Assembly (NCBI GenBank): GCA_001579985.1
Contig: LRSR01010850.1
Coordinates: forward strand, 1-60,095
DNA length: 60,095 nt
Direction of reading: 5' to 3'
Source of the DNA: Hypsibius dujardini
Lineage: Eukaryota > Tardigrada > Eutardigrada > Parachela > Hypsibiidae
Made by a program: the position numbers and the translations under genes. Position 1 is the first letter of the stretch; the number at the start of each line of letters is the position of its first letter. Below are positions 42,071-54,496 of the stretch, piece by piece. The notes below the pieces were generated by a model. It saw only the letters and a list, made by a program, of their open reading frames with translations, was not told the origin of the DNA and searched no databases.

Positions 42071-42442
42071 AGTGCAAACCCGCCTTCTTTTATACAATCC
42101 GACCAGCCATGTGCTTTTTTGCTTCCATTCGCAGCGGTTGATTGATTGATGCGCTTTTCACACATAAAAAGGGGAAATTGGTTATTATTCTTGCCGCGGT
42201 CTTTCTTTCTTTTTATGTTTCAGTTTACATAGACTCGTCGTCCTCTGGTTTGTTTGTGTGAAATTTCTTTTACCTAACAGATGCGGGAGGTGACACAGAC
42301 TAGTGCGGAAGACCCGTTTTCTCCGGGTAGAATTAAGGGGAACTAATTCCGGTTTACGTTTTGCATAAATAATTAAAATGAATGAATGAAAAGAGTGTCA
42401 TTCGAACGAAACGAAGGAGTCACATAAAAAAGTGATGTTCTG

Positions 42443-45400
42443 CTAGTCGGAATCCACCTCCATTTCCTCCTCGTTGTCCGACTCGCCGGTAGCAAATTTT
42501 TTGTTGAAGCGATCTTTGGAAATCTGGGGGAAAAATTGGTGGTTGAATTCCGATAATTAATCAGCCAAATGGAATTAAAAAATCAAGAGAATGTCGCCAG
42601 GCAGACAGACATACAGACAGACAGACAGACAGACAGACAGGCAGACAGACAGACAGACATGCAGACAGACAGGCAGACAGACAGACAGACAAATCACATT
42701 GCAACAAACAATTCTACAGTGGAAATGAACCACGCCCACCTTTTTCAAGCGCAGCTTCTTAATCAATCGCACATCCTTCGCCAGCTCCTCTAGCTCCTCC
42801 TCCTTGAATCCGGCTGTCTTCTTGGCCCGTTTGATTTCCTTAATCAGCCGGCGCTCCTTTGTGTGCAGTCGCTTGGCCTTGGCGATGGAAAAAGCTTCGG
42901 TCGGCTTGAACTGCTTCGCCTTCTCCCGCGGCGGCTTGGCCAAATTGGCCGTGCGCTGCCGTTCCCGCGTCTTATCCTTATAAGGAATCTTCGACAGGTC
43001 CACGACTGTCTCGACGAAGCGGCCCGTGCCAGCGACGTCCTTCAACTCCGGCATCCGCGGGAGCTTCAGCAGGCCGAAGGCTTCAGCCAAACCGGACAGA
43101 TCCAGGTCACGGGTCCGACAGATCAGGCTGCATTCGTGTTGGCCGTACGCGCGGATGTAGGAGACAAAGGCACGCACGCCTTGTTCGAAGATGGCGCGGT
43201 CTTTGAGGGCCAGTTTTTTGAGGCGTTGGGAGGTGGATGTGAAGGGCGATGGGGCGGGGAGGAGGGTAGTGTCGTCGAAAGGTTTCAGGGACACCTGGAA
43301 GTGTGGCCGTTACTGCCGTTACTGCCTGCCTGCCTGCCTTCCTGTCTGTCTGTCTGTCTGTCTGTCTGCCCGTCTGCCTGCCTGTCTGTCTGTCTGTCTG
43401 TCTGCCTGTCTGTCTGTCTGTCAGCCTGTCTGTATGTGTGTCTGCCTGTTTGTGCATGTGTCTGTCTTTCTGCCTGTCAATCGATGAGCTTACCTGCTGA
43501 TTGTTCTTGATGAACTCCACATAGGGCTCCTCGTTTGGCAGCAAATACAACAGCGACTGCCCAATCCGTCCGCCCATCCTCGCCGTCCTGCCGCATCGAT
43601 GGACGTAGACCGCCGCCGACTTGGGGATGTCACACTGTATGACCCAGTCAATGTCCGGCCAATCAATCCCCCTTGCCACCACGTCGGTGCAAACGAGAAC
43701 GCCGGATTTCAACGCAGAAAACTCCTCAAAGACCGCTTGGCGCTTATTCTTCAGCTTCCCGTGGAGGGAGAGAATCTTCCACTTCTTGAAGACACTTTCC
43801 AGGAAGGAGGTGAAGTAGTTGACGCAGTTGCAGGTGGCGAAAAAAAGCAGATGCTTGGACTGTCTGTGGGTCCGTAGGAAGGCCAGGAGATGATCCAATT
43901 TCGCCTCGGCAGGTTGGATCGAGTAGAAACTCTTTAACCGGGTCGGTGTGCGGAGATTCAGTTTTTCCTGCACTTTAATGACGACCGGATTCCGCATTCC
44001 TGTTAAGTAAATCAACCAATCAGAGGATAAAGTTATTTCAACTAATTAACAATCCGAAATGTCCCAAGCTAATCACATTCCCCTTTTTGATGGAACATAA
44101 ATTAGAAAATCGAAGCCACGAGTACGAGGTGAAACCTCTATTTCGGCTCACCCTCCAGTTGGTTGACAAATCGCTCACTCGATGTGTTTTTTCAATGCAG
44201 GTGCTTGATTGTTTGATTTTTTGTACCATATCCTAGTATACTATAGCACTTTTAGAAATCAATCAATCAAGCACCTGCTATCAAAGAGAAACCCGTGAGT
44301 AAACTGATCAAATCAACGAATCAAGCTAATGGCAACACTATTAATAGTACTGAATCAATCAATCAAGCACCTGCCATGAAAGAGAAACCCGTGAGTGAAC
44401 TGATCAAATCAACGAATCAAGCAAATGGCAACACTATTAATAGTACTGAATCAATCAATCAACGGCTTGAAGCTGAAGAAAACTTCCCATCGGACTGACC
44501 GGCTTTAATCAGCTTCCGCAACTCGGTGGTCTGCGTGGCGCTAAACATTCCCGTTCTCCGCTGCTTCGGCAGGTATTTTAAAATGTCCGACAGTGCCTCT
44601 TCAAAGCCCATCTCCAACAGCCGGTCCGCTTCATCCAAGACGAGGACGTCCAGGGACTTGAGCGAGACTCTGAGGTCGCACTTTCCCTTGGTCGGATGAT
44701 CTTTCAACAGATCCAACAGCCGACCCGGTGTGGCCACCACAATGTGTCCGCCGTGGTCGGAGAAGTCGCTGATGTCGGTCAGCGGGGAACGTCCGCCGAT
44801 CCAGGTGCAGCAGCGGAATTGCGAGTGCTTTAACAGCTTCTCTAACACCTTAAAATAATATTTATTTATTCATCTATCTAACACCTTATATATCAAAATT
44901 ATATTTTGATGCACATGGTTTGGATCAGTACGAAGTACCTCGGTGGTCTGGAAGGCTAATTCACGGGTCGGACTGAGGATGAGAGCGCCGATTTCATGGC
45001 GCTTCCAGGGATCCGATCGGCGGTTCAGGATTTCCAGGGCGGGAACGAGGAAGGCGATTGTCTTCCCGCTGCCTGTGACGGCCTCCACAATGACATCCTT
45101 GTGGGAGAGAAACTGCGGAATCGTCGCTGCCTAATGCGCGAAAAGGCACAATTTAGTGGACAGAATCGCTGCTTGATTGGTTGATTGCTCCAACAAAAGG
45201 ATATTTATTGGTCGATCGATCGATTGATTGATTGATTGCTCTAACAAAAGGATATTTATTGGTCGATTGATTGATTGATTGGTTGATTGCTCCAACAAAA
45301 GGGTATTTATTGGTCGATTGATAGATCGATTGATTGATTGAACTTGCGTTAAACCGCAACGGCTGAGTAACGTCCCGTTCGCGACAAGAACATTTTTCTG

Positions 45401-46022
45401 CGTGAGTAAAAAGTCAATCAAGAAAGAGCGACCGACACAAAGCTAATAAGAAACAGTAGGAAAACCAACTATATAAGAGGGATGATGAAACTGCAGAGAC
45501 TAAACCTGTTACAGTGCTCGTACCAACTAAGTCACATTTCAATTAGGTTGATTGGCTGATTGAGCAGATAGTGCGACAAATCATCGGAAAAGTAACCACG
45601 TTGATTGATTAGTTGATTGATGCATTAATCAATACAAAATACTTCTCGCCAAGGGCTACACATGGTGACTGGGGAAGATATCCACAAAAAATCTTAGAAT
45701 TAATGTTAAAGAGGCATAGTGATGTCTAATTGAAGAATTAATCATATGACTTTATTCAAGGGAAAGAGTAACATCGCTAGTTTGTGCTGTCTGTGCCACA
45801 GTTGATTGATCGGTTGATTGGATGCTTACAGTGTGCAACTGCAACTGTCTCTCTATGACACAGTCGATTGATTGGTTGATTGGATGCTCACAGTGTGCAA
45901 CTGCAACTGACCTGCACCGGCGTCAAGGACGAAAATCCGAAATCGGCGATGCCCTGCTGAATCCAATCAGCAATTTTCAGCTCGGAAAAAACTTTCACCG
46001 GTAAATCTGTCGAAGTTTCCAT
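42443..46022 (-). CDS. DDX55: ATP-dependent RNA helicase DDX55 (Spb4 family)
   Basis: Six minus-strand exons (46022-45912, 45130-44939, 44848-44500, 43999-43494, 43294-42740, 42523-42443) give 597 aa, close to human DDX55 (600). Phases and GT..AG sites agree at every junction. The DEAD-box motifs appear in order: Q motif ([10 protein letters not shown]), I (TGSGKT), Ia (PTRELA), Ib (TPGR), II (DEAD), III (SAT), V (TDVVARGID) and VI ([10 protein letters not shown]). The C-terminal region has the basic [20 protein letters not shown] extension of this family and ends in an acidic tail ([14 protein letters not shown]). Spb4/DDX55 acts in the nucleolus in 60S ribosome assembly. The start codon follows a short 5' UTR, divergent from GLYR1. 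Confidence 0.93.
42596..42692. repeat. (CAGA)n in DDX55 intron 5
   Basis: CAGA tract with CAGG variants inside the last intron. Confidence 0.9.
43317..43482. repeat. (TCTG)n in DDX55 intron 4
   Basis: TCTG/CCTG tract on the plus strand. It is the inverse of the tract in intron 5, so the two introns flanking exon 5 carry complementary repeats. Confidence 0.9.
44258..44462. repeat. Direct duplication in DDX55 intron 3
   Basis: Two near-identical copies of about 98 bp, each starting AATCAATCAAGCACCTGC and ending AATAGTACTG. Confidence 0.85.
45165..45345. repeat. Tandem array in DDX55 intron 1
   Basis: Three copies of about 60 bp, each with AACAAAAGGATATTTATTGG and a GATT/GATC tract. Confidence 0.85.
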
Positions 46023-46653
46023 TTTTAGCGCATAGATTTAGAAATTGCGCAATAAACAATAACAGCTGAGTTGTGCAGTCAAGGGTTCGAGATTTACAAC
46101 GCACTGTTCACAAAAGGCGTGGCCAGCCTGCCACCACCCAGCAGGGGTCTTCGTTATTTTGCAGAGTTTCGTTTTCTATTTTCCATAAAATTTTTCATTT
46201 TTAAGACGAAAATAAATTCCATGCGATAGATCCAATAATTTCAAAATTTTCGCACTAAGAAACAATGACAGCACAGAGCGTTTTTAGTGAAGGGTCCAAA
46301 ATCATGTTTCAAAGGGTGGGGCGCAGAAGGCGTGGCCAGCACTTTTCCCAGGGGTCTACGAAATTCTGCCATTTTGTCTCGTTCGTTCTCCAGCAATTCA
46401 AAAACCGGCCGCAGGAGAAAGCTCGCAAGGGTGTTGCTAGGAACTTTTTGCAATTATTTTGTCATCGAAATATATTTCATTTTTCCGGCCACGCTGATCC
46501 ACTGTCGGAATCGATCGCACCATCTAAGAAGTGAGTGGAAGAGAATTTTTCTGCGCGTTGCCTGGGTTCCCCCTGGCTCGTGCACGTGCTCATCCCTCAC
46601 GATCACGCCGCTTGATAGATTTTGCATTTTTGCAGACCTTTCGCGGCCGTAAA
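46023..46653. promoter_or_regulatory. Divergent promoter region DDX55/GLYR1
   Basis: A 631-bp spacer between the two start codons, which face away from each other. It holds two diverged copies of a segment containing AGGCGTGGCCAGC followed by AGGGGTCT (46113 and 46327). A YAG/AAAATGGC context lies at the GLYR1 start, and no clear TATA box. Part of it is 5' UTR of both genes. Confidence 0.55.
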
Positions 46654-49600
46654 ATGGCCGGTTTCCGCGTTGGCGAAGTCGTATGGGCGCGCATGAAAGG
46701 TAAGAACATGAAAGGGAATATTTATATGTGTTGATCCAGTGTCGATTGGTTGATTGATTGACTGATTGATTACGTATCTTATTATTGATCCAGTGTCGAT
46801 TGATTGATTGATTGACTGATCGATTACGTATCTTATTATTGGCCCAGTGTCGATTGGTCGATTGATTGATTGATTACCTATCTTATTATTTCGAAATATG
46901 AAACTTTCTCTGTTTATATTATTGTTTTCCCTGCTGCATGAGTGCTGATTTCAGTGGAATTCCTCTCAGGTGCTTATTTGGAATTGCTCATAATGAGTAG
47001 TTTTATTATTGCACCTTAAAACCGTTACGGATAATTGTCAGTCACGGGACCTGCTCGCTTGATTGATTGATTGGTTTTTTGATTTACCAGAAACATTAAG
47101 TGACTCGGTTTTTATTTCATTTTTTCACAGGTTATCCCTTCTGGCCGGGTACCGTGCAAGATCCGACGAATGTGGCAGAGCACAAGGCTTCAAAGAAGAA
47201 AAACAGTTATTACGTTAAATTTTTCGACTCTGCCGGGAAGAACCAGTTTGCGTGGATCGGAATGGACGGTGAGTCAATCAATCAATCAATCGATTGATTG
47301 ATTGATTACTTGACCAAAAAATTGGTCATGAATGGTTCTGGTTCATATGTTTTCCGTATCTCTCTTTACCTGTAGAATTGAAGGAGTTCCAGCCCAATCT
47401 GGAAAAGCTGCGCCTCGACGCGGACAAGAGGACCGGGAAAATGTACAACGATCTAAAGAAGAGCATCGTCCTGGCGGAAGCTGTCAACGAACAATTCCAA
47501 GCTGTACGTATCCACTCTTCCAGACGTAGTGAAAGCAAACGTCCGGCGAGTCTTTCCCAATGATGGTGTTACACTTGAAATCAGAAACATCAGCTGTTGT
47601 CGAAACTTTATCTGAGGGAGAGATTCATCATTTGACTGATTGCTTGATTGATTGATTGATTCGTCTGTACATGTTGTTTTTTCTCCTTCCAGGCATTGGC
47701 CAGCGATCCCACCCTGAAATTGGAGTACGGTCTGACACCCGAGGTGGAAGGAGCAGCTAGTGAATCGACACAAATTGTTGATGCAGCGAAGACGCCGGCA
47801 AAGAAGACCCCGGGGAAGAAGAAGACTGCCGGAGTTAAGACGCCCGGCGAGGTCGAACCGACTTCCACCAGTGCCGCGGCGGTCAAACGGTTGAAGATTC
47901 TACCGATGCCGGCAAAGTCGGAGGAAGATGGAGCCAAGGCGTCGGGGAAGGGTGGACGAACGCCGGTGGGGAAGAAGTCAACGGCGGCGGCGGCGTCCAA
48001 GAAGCGGGTCGTTGCGGAGGACGACGATTTTTCCCCGGCCCGGATTGTCAACGGGAACGGTGTGAAGAAGCTCAAGAGCAGCATCATGACAGTGTCGGGA
48101 AAGAAGGACGCTTCTGCTGCGAGTGCTGGTGGAGTGTTGGGAAATGGAAAGAGCCAGGTGAAGAAATCCTTCGCGCCTCCGCGTCCGTCGCATCCGCAAC
48201 CACCGCAGAAGGTCGGACCCGTCAGCCTGGGTCTGATTGGTCTCGGGGATCCTCGCACCGTCCTCGTGGCACGTCACCTCTTGGGGAAGGGCGTGGCAGT
48301 CCGCGTCTGGTCCAAAGACCGCTTCTCCCGGGATTTGATTAGCGCCAACGCGGGAAGTATCACTGACGCCGAGAAGGTCTTTGAGGAGGCGGACGTGGTG
48401 TTCCTGTCGGCGACCAGCGGTCAGGAGCTGCGTGCCATCCTCGGCGGTTCCGATCACGTGCTGCGGAAAATTCGACCGACCGCCACGGGCGGGATGAAGG
48501 GCGTGTGTGTGTTCAGCTCCGTGAGCAAATCCGAGAGGTCTGTTTAACGGTTCCTTCGATGATGACAGAGATTGAGACTGATGTCTGTTTTAGTGAGGAA
48601 TTGCGGCGGTCCTTCAAGGCGAAGAACATCTGCTACCTGGACTGCGCGTGGATCAACTTGAAGGAGCACGGCAATGAGAGGCAGTTGAGCGTGGTTGCCA
48701 GCGGCGACCGCCATCTCTACGACTACTGCGTCCCGCTCTTCCAGAGCATCTGCCAGCAGTCGACCTTCCTCGCGGAAGATGTCGGCCTGGCACAGGTCTT
48801 CAAGGCCGCTGTGGCCATGGCGGAAGGGATTGCTCTGGCCGGTCTCACGGAGGCCGCCTACTTTGCCCAGAGGAACGGGCTGGAGTTGGAGGTGTTTGGA
48901 CCGACCTTCCAGGCCGCCTTCACCAGTCCCGCCACGCTCAGTAAAGTGCAAGAGGTGAGGGTTTTAATTTCCCTTTATTCGTGATGCCTCAAGGAAGACA
49001 GACATGTCTGCCAGTCTGGCTTTCAGCCGTCGTGTAGCCCAGTCGTTCTGTGTCTGCTCTGCCTGGATTGTCTGTCTGTGTCTGAAGCAGCATTTGCCTC
49101 CACTTCGCGTCTTCGCAAGTTGTCTGCGTTGATAGTCTCAATTGTTTGCCTATGATTGGTTTAACTGTCTGTTTGTATGCTGGCCTATCTGTCTGTCGAT
49201 TTGCCTTTCTACCGTTTGGTTTGTCTGCTTCTGCCTGTCTTTCCCCGTTCTCTTCTGTCTGTCAGTGATTGTTTAACTGTCTTGTCTGTTCGTTTGCCTG
49301 TTTGTTTACTTGCCTATCTTTGTATCTATTTGCCTATCTACTTTCAGTTGCCTGTCTATTTGACTCTCTCTGTCTGTGGACCTCTTGGTCTGCCTGCGTG
49401 ATTGTTTTATAGTCTGCTTATCTGTCTGCCTGCCTGTCTGTCTGTCTGTCTGCCTATCTGTCTGCATGTCTGCCTGTCTGTCTGCCTGTCTAACCATCTA
49501 CTTGGCTGGCCGTATTTAGTTCCTGTGTAATTGTGCTGCCCAAAATCTCTGTGTACTTTGAAATCTCATTTGCCTCCACATTTTAGATGTTGGATTGCGG

Positions 49601-50273
49601 AAGCACCGGCAAGGAGTCCACCGCGGTGGCCAATTTCAAATACCATTACGCCGGCCTCCGCGACGCCCTCCATCTAGCCCACCCGTCCGCCGGTCCGTCC
49701 AGCGTCACTTCCCTGTCGACCGTAGCGCTGGACGTCTACCAGACGCACTTCAGCACCTATCGTTACGAGCGGGAGCACGAGCATCAGCCACCGCTGGAGA
49801 AGATGGAGGAATCCGACGATGACGAGGTGGTCAGTGGGGATGACGTGCCCGTTGGCGGAGGGGAGGAGACGGTGGAAGAGACGATTCAGCCTTCTTCGTC
49901 CAATGGAGTGGCTCACAGATCTGCGGCCGAGGACGAACCGGAAAGCAATTCGAGCGTCAAGGAAGCTGCCGCCGGTAGTGGTAAGGAATATCTCATTCAC
50001 TTCTTACATTGATTGATTGATTACGTAATTGAATTTATATTATTTTTTATTATTTATCCTCATTTAATTAATTCTGCATTATTTGTAATGGTTTTTGGGC
50101 TGCTTTTAGACGCTGTGAAGAGTTCGGGGGATGCCGACGGCGGAGGCGGAGGCGAAACGAGCTACGCGGAAGGCGAGGAGGAGGAGGAGTCGTTTTCCGA
50201 GCCGGACACTAGTCGTTCCCGTTCGCAGGGCGATGTCAGCGCGGAAGGCGACGAACTGAATACAAGTGCTTGA
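46654..50273 (+). CDS. GLYR1: GLYR1/NPAC homologue: PWWP and beta-hydroxyacid dehydrogenase-like protein
   Basis: Seven exons (46654-46699, 47131-47268, 47376-47503, 47693-48537, 48594-48954, 49587-49980, 50110-50273) give 691 aa with consistent phases. Residues 1-90 are a PWWP domain (GEVVWARMKGYPFWPGTV). A Lys/Pro/Ala-rich linker with TPGKKKTAG and AT-hook-like basic stretches follows, then a Rossmann fold (GLIGLGDPRTVLVARHLLGK) and the helical dehydrogenase half (EDVGLAQVFKAAVAMAEG). The acidic Ser-rich C-terminal tail of about 130 residues is absent from human GLYR1 (553 aa). The family binds H3K36me3 nucleosomes and acts as a chromatin cofactor (NPAC with LSD2; Ndf in flies). The glycine pattern of the dinucleotide loop is degenerate, suggesting a non-catalytic fold. 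Exon 4 to 5 is joined by a 56-bp intron. Confidence 0.9.
46738..46885. repeat. Tandem array in GLYR1 intron 1
   Basis: Three copies of about 58 bp, each with CCAGTGTCGATTG, a GATT tract and TTACGTATCTTATTATT. Confidence 0.85.
48970..49586. other. GLYR1 intron 5, TCTG-rich
   Basis: Long intron made mostly of degenerate TCTG/CCTG words (best at 49420-49492). No coding content. Confidence 0.6.
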
Positions 50274-50682
50274 ACGGAAGCGCCCCCTTGCGGCAAACGG
50301 ATCTCCTCTTTTTGTGGCTGCGAGAGACATTCGGAAACTTCTTTTGAAATGTCGGTCCTGCTTTGCCGTGATCGAAAATGCAATCAGCTGAGTGGGTGTT
50401 TTTGTGTGAGACGTAACAGCGCTGGAGGCTGAAAGAGATTCAGTTGATTGACATTTTTCTCAGACGGAATCGTCTTCTGTGTTTTGATGTTTAGCGGATT
50501 GGCGGTGGAGACTTTGTTAGTGCGTCCCTCTACCGCAACTTTCATTTGCAATGGACCTGCGTGCTTTTTTGGACTTTCCTGCGATTACCTGATGTAAATT
50601 TTCTGCTCTTTAGAGACGTGCGAAGAGAGATATGCAGTTTAGAGCATCTTCTCTCAAACAACCCAAAGAGGCAACATTAAAA

Positions 50683-51785
50683 CCGCTGTTTATAGTTTGG
50701 ATCTTTCGTCTCATGAGAAGTGTGCGTGACGTCATGGCCGCGTGCGCATAGCTCTCTCGCGTAAGACACGCAGCGGATCGCACATGAAAGTGATGTACTT
50801 GACGTCATGGCCGCGCGCGCATAGCTCTCTCGTGTGAGACACGCAGCGGATCGCCATGAAAGTGATGTGCGTGACGTCATGGCCGCGCGCGCATAGCTCT
50901 CTCGTGTGAGACACGCAGCGGATCGCACATGAAAGTGATGTGCGGTGTATCTCACGTCGTACGCGTCACTATTTCGTCACGATCTTGTAATCCCACGCAC
51001 AAATCCAAACTTTTGTAAAGGCGCTGTTAATAGTTCGTAAGGCCGATTGGAAAACAAGCTTCTTTTACAACGCGCAATCACATGCAGGTTGCGAAGCTTG
51101 CACGTGCGAATTTCCAGCCTTTTTTGGTGTAATTATCATATAAACCGAAGACGCGAGATCTCACTTTGCCGCTGTTTCCTCTTTTGAAATAACAAATGGC
51201 GCTCCCTATTCAGTCAATTGAAGAGCCCCACCGAAAAAGTTTGTCGTTGCTTCTTTCTGTTGGCCATCTTTTGCTGTAGCCTTCGAGACGTGAATTCGCG
51301 TTCGCACCTCATCGATGAGAAATTCCGTGCATTTTTCGTCCTCCGTCTTTTCCTTCGGCGCGCCACGTCAGCCCACCATCGTGCAGGACACACAAACTTG
51401 AAAGCTGGGAAAATGTGTTTTTTCAAAAAAAATTGTGGCAAAGAGTGACTGTAAAATCTGCAGAAAGATGACAAAACGAACGATTTTTCAGGCAAGCCTT
51501 GAATAGAAATGAAACTTTCGCGCCCAAAATCCGACGTGAGATGCAAGAAAAATCGCTCGCAGAGCGATTTGAAAACGTTCGCAGAGCGATTTGAAAACGT
51601 TCGCAGAGCGATTTGAAAATGTTCGCACATGAGATCGCATTTGAGATCTCACGCGCAATCTCACGATCCTGTTTATAGTGCGTGAGATTACAAAAGTTGG
51701 ACGAGCAGTTTATAGTCGTGAGATTGTACGTTGGATGAGTGGTTTTTCGTCTCATGAGAGCATTTCTTACAAACTATAAACGGGC
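50683..51785. mobile_element. 1.1-kb TIR element with internal repeats
   Basis: The left end reads CCGCTGTTTATAGTTTG...TCTCATGAGA. The reverse complement of the right end reads CCCGTTTATAGTTTG...TCTCATGAGA, with a 9-10 bp diverged spacer. Inside are the TGACGTCA array (50715-50950) and three tandem copies of GCAGAGCGATTTGAAAACGT (51555-51625). No transposase ORF. Target duplication not resolved. Confidence 0.55.
50715..50950. repeat. 72-bp tandem repeat with three CRE palindromes
   Basis: Three units, each with TGACGTCATGGCCGCG (CRE cores at 50727, 50800 and 50872), then CATAGCTCTCTCG and ACACGCAGCGGATCG. TGACGTCA is the full CREB/ATF site. Confidence 0.85.
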
Positions 51786-52569
51786 CTTTATTCGTGACTC
51801 TGCCTAATTTAATCCCTTTTTTACGACGGTCCGCTACTCATCCAAATGTGCACCTTTGAAGCAGGTAAAACAACGGCCAGTGGCGGATTGAGGTCGGCTT
51901 GGAGGGGATGGCAATTCTGCTTGAGAGGGTGTTCCCCCCTGCCGGACCGTGGAGGGTAATCTTTAACATGTAAAAAGCCTAACCCTCCGCCCCCTTGTTC
52001 CGCCCCCCTGCCGGGCCGGGGGGGGGGGCAATCTTTAACATGTAAAAAGCCTAACCCCCCCCCCGCCGGGCTGGGGGGGGGCAATCTAGACCGGGGCTGA
52101 TATCTCCCTGGCCTAAGGTATGTGATTTTTCTGCAATTTTGCAACGACATGATGATTTGGAATTTATTAAGATACCTACGATAGATCATAATTTTCAAAA
52201 AATTTGAATGAGGGACACTGCCACGCATTGGTTGGGCCAATTGGACTTTTTTGTCATTTGGTGCGATCCTTATAATTGGCGATCATTCCATTCCACAGTC
52301 TATGCAACTGGAACGTGGAGTTTGAAACTGGAACTGGAAACGAATCTCCGTTTGCCCTCCCCTTTTTTAGTCCATCCAATGAAAGAATGGCAATTTTGTC
52401 CCCTAGAATTTCTCATTTTCTGTTTATTCCCTTTCTGACTTATTCCATGTTGTTCGAGAAACTTCATCGCTGAAAGCGTGATTGTGAGATGAGGCATTTC
52501 TTTCTTAAGTAATTGCCAATTGGCATCCATTTTTTCCTAAGGCTTCCTATCCTGTATTCGTCTTTTGGA
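51786..52569. other. Intergenic with C/G-rich tandem repeat
   Basis: 51940-52090 holds two to three copies of a 60-70 bp unit with AATCTTTAACATGTAAAAAG between C and G runs. The rest is unique, and no gene is seen. Confidence 0.5.
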
Positions 52570-52574
52570 GTTCG

Positions 52575-52800
52575 ATGGATCGATTGATCTGTGTCTATTT
52601 CGTTTATAATGAGCCAGCTTCGCTTGATTGATCAACACACAGTCTATTTCATTTGCAATGGGCCAGCTTCGCTTGATCGATTGATCAACACACAGTCTAT
52701 TTCATTTGCAATGGGCCGCCTTTGCTTGATTGATTGATCTGTGTCCACTTCGTTTGCAATGAGCCTACTTTGCTTGATTGATTGATTGATCAACAAACGG
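52575..52800. repeat. Tandem array just upstream of the phosphatase gene
   Basis: Four copies of about 60 bp (GTCTATTTCATTTGCAATGG, GCTTCGCTTGATTGAT), ending four bases before the start codon. They may form its 5' UTR or promoter. Confidence 0.8.
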
Positions 52801-52804
52801 CACC

Positions 52805-54459
52805 ATGTCTGTTTCCGACGCCATTCTCATGCTTCTCCTCATAATTTTCTCCATCGATCTCACCGCCGGCCAATCCGCCAGTGATTCCACGATCATCCCC
52901 CGTCAAATGGACGAGTTGGCGGGCAAAACGATGAAGGAATTACCCTGCAACCGGGAGTATGGAAATTCCCCAACAAAATGGCTGAAAAATGGCATAGATT
53001 TTATCCCCTCGACGGAGGATTGGGTGGTGGTGGACCGCGACACCATGGAACAACAGCCGCGCTTGCAGGTTAATATCATGGCATTTATTTTGAAAGGATA
53101 TTACGATACGATAAGTAATAAATAAAAAAATATTGGCCTTTTATTTCCATTTTATAATCTCGAATTAAATTAATTTCTTATTTACACGCTAATTTTATTT
53201 TATTTTAATTTATTTTATTTTAATTCAATTTATTCTGCCTATAAAGGGGGTTTATTTTTTATTTTAAATTTGAATAATAATGCCATTTTTGATTGGAGGT
53301 CACGTCGGAGGGCGGGTTGTTGTTCCGTGTGGTGCGGGTGGAAGACAGCGGCGATTACGACTGCGTGAGTGTCAGCAGCAGTCGCGACGCTCTTCCCGAT
53401 GACCAGCGGATTATTCGCTCGCGTTATCGATTACTCGTCCGGGATGCGCCGAGTCCCCCGGGAGTCCCGCGGGCGCATTTAATTTCCTCTCGGAATATCA
53501 CCCTCATCTGGTAAGCAAGAATGACATCGCACGGGGCACACATCAACGATACATATTTGATTGTGGAGCAGACTAACTGCTGTGCACTACAATATCTGTA
53601 GGATTTGTTCGGTCGATTGATTGATTGATTGGTGGATTTTTGTTCAGTTGATCGGTCGATTGATTGATGGAATTATGTTCGGTTGATTGGTTGATTGATT
53701 AATGGACTTTTGTTCAGTTGATCGGTCGATTGATTGATTGATTGGTGGACTTTTGTTGAGCCGATTGATTGATCGAGTTGATTGGTCGAAATAATTTTCT
53801 TTCCTTGTTTTCAGGCAAGGCGCCATTCCGAACAACAGTCCCGTCCAACACTACCTCGTCATCGTCGAGCCTCAACTCAACAAATTCGACGCCTCAAACG
53901 ATGCCTTCTCCCTGGAGCCCAGCAGTGGCGGCAATGATGGAGATCGGTCGGATGAGCAACGCGGCAGGCAGCGTCGGATCAGAACGCCCGATAACGCCAC
54001 CACTTTCACTGTCACCAATCTCTTCCCCTTCACAACCTACACATTCCAGCTTATTGCTGTAAGTCGTAGTGTTTGCCTGCGTCTGGTTAGTCCGTGTCTT
54101 TCGCTTCCGATCCGACGGAGCGAGAGGGCTCCTTATCGTGGCCCACTTTCGGTCCAGCCGGTGCCTGTCTGTCTGCCTCCCTGTCTGTCTGTTTGTGTCT
54201 GAGTGACTACGGGTTTTCTCACTGACCACTTGATCCACTTTTCTGTGATGGAATTCCTTCAATTATTCAATGGGGCGTTTAATTAGTTTTGTGTCTTTTT
54301 CCCGTCTCAAAATTCAGCCTTTTGCTGTTCGACACATTCCACAGACAGACGTAAGATGATTAGGCAAATGCGACGAGACAAGTGGACCGGCTTACTGACA
54401 ATGAAATCGATAGGCAGGCAGGCAGGCAGGCAGGCAAGCAGGCAGACAGACAGACAGGC

Positions 54460-54496
<37 letters not shown>

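Noticed and set aside
43107-44015. 302-codon minus ORF extending the DDX55 exon
   Set aside because: The part after KNNQQ is intron 4 repeat plus exon 5 in the wrong frame; a good GTAAGC donor at 43493 ends the exon.
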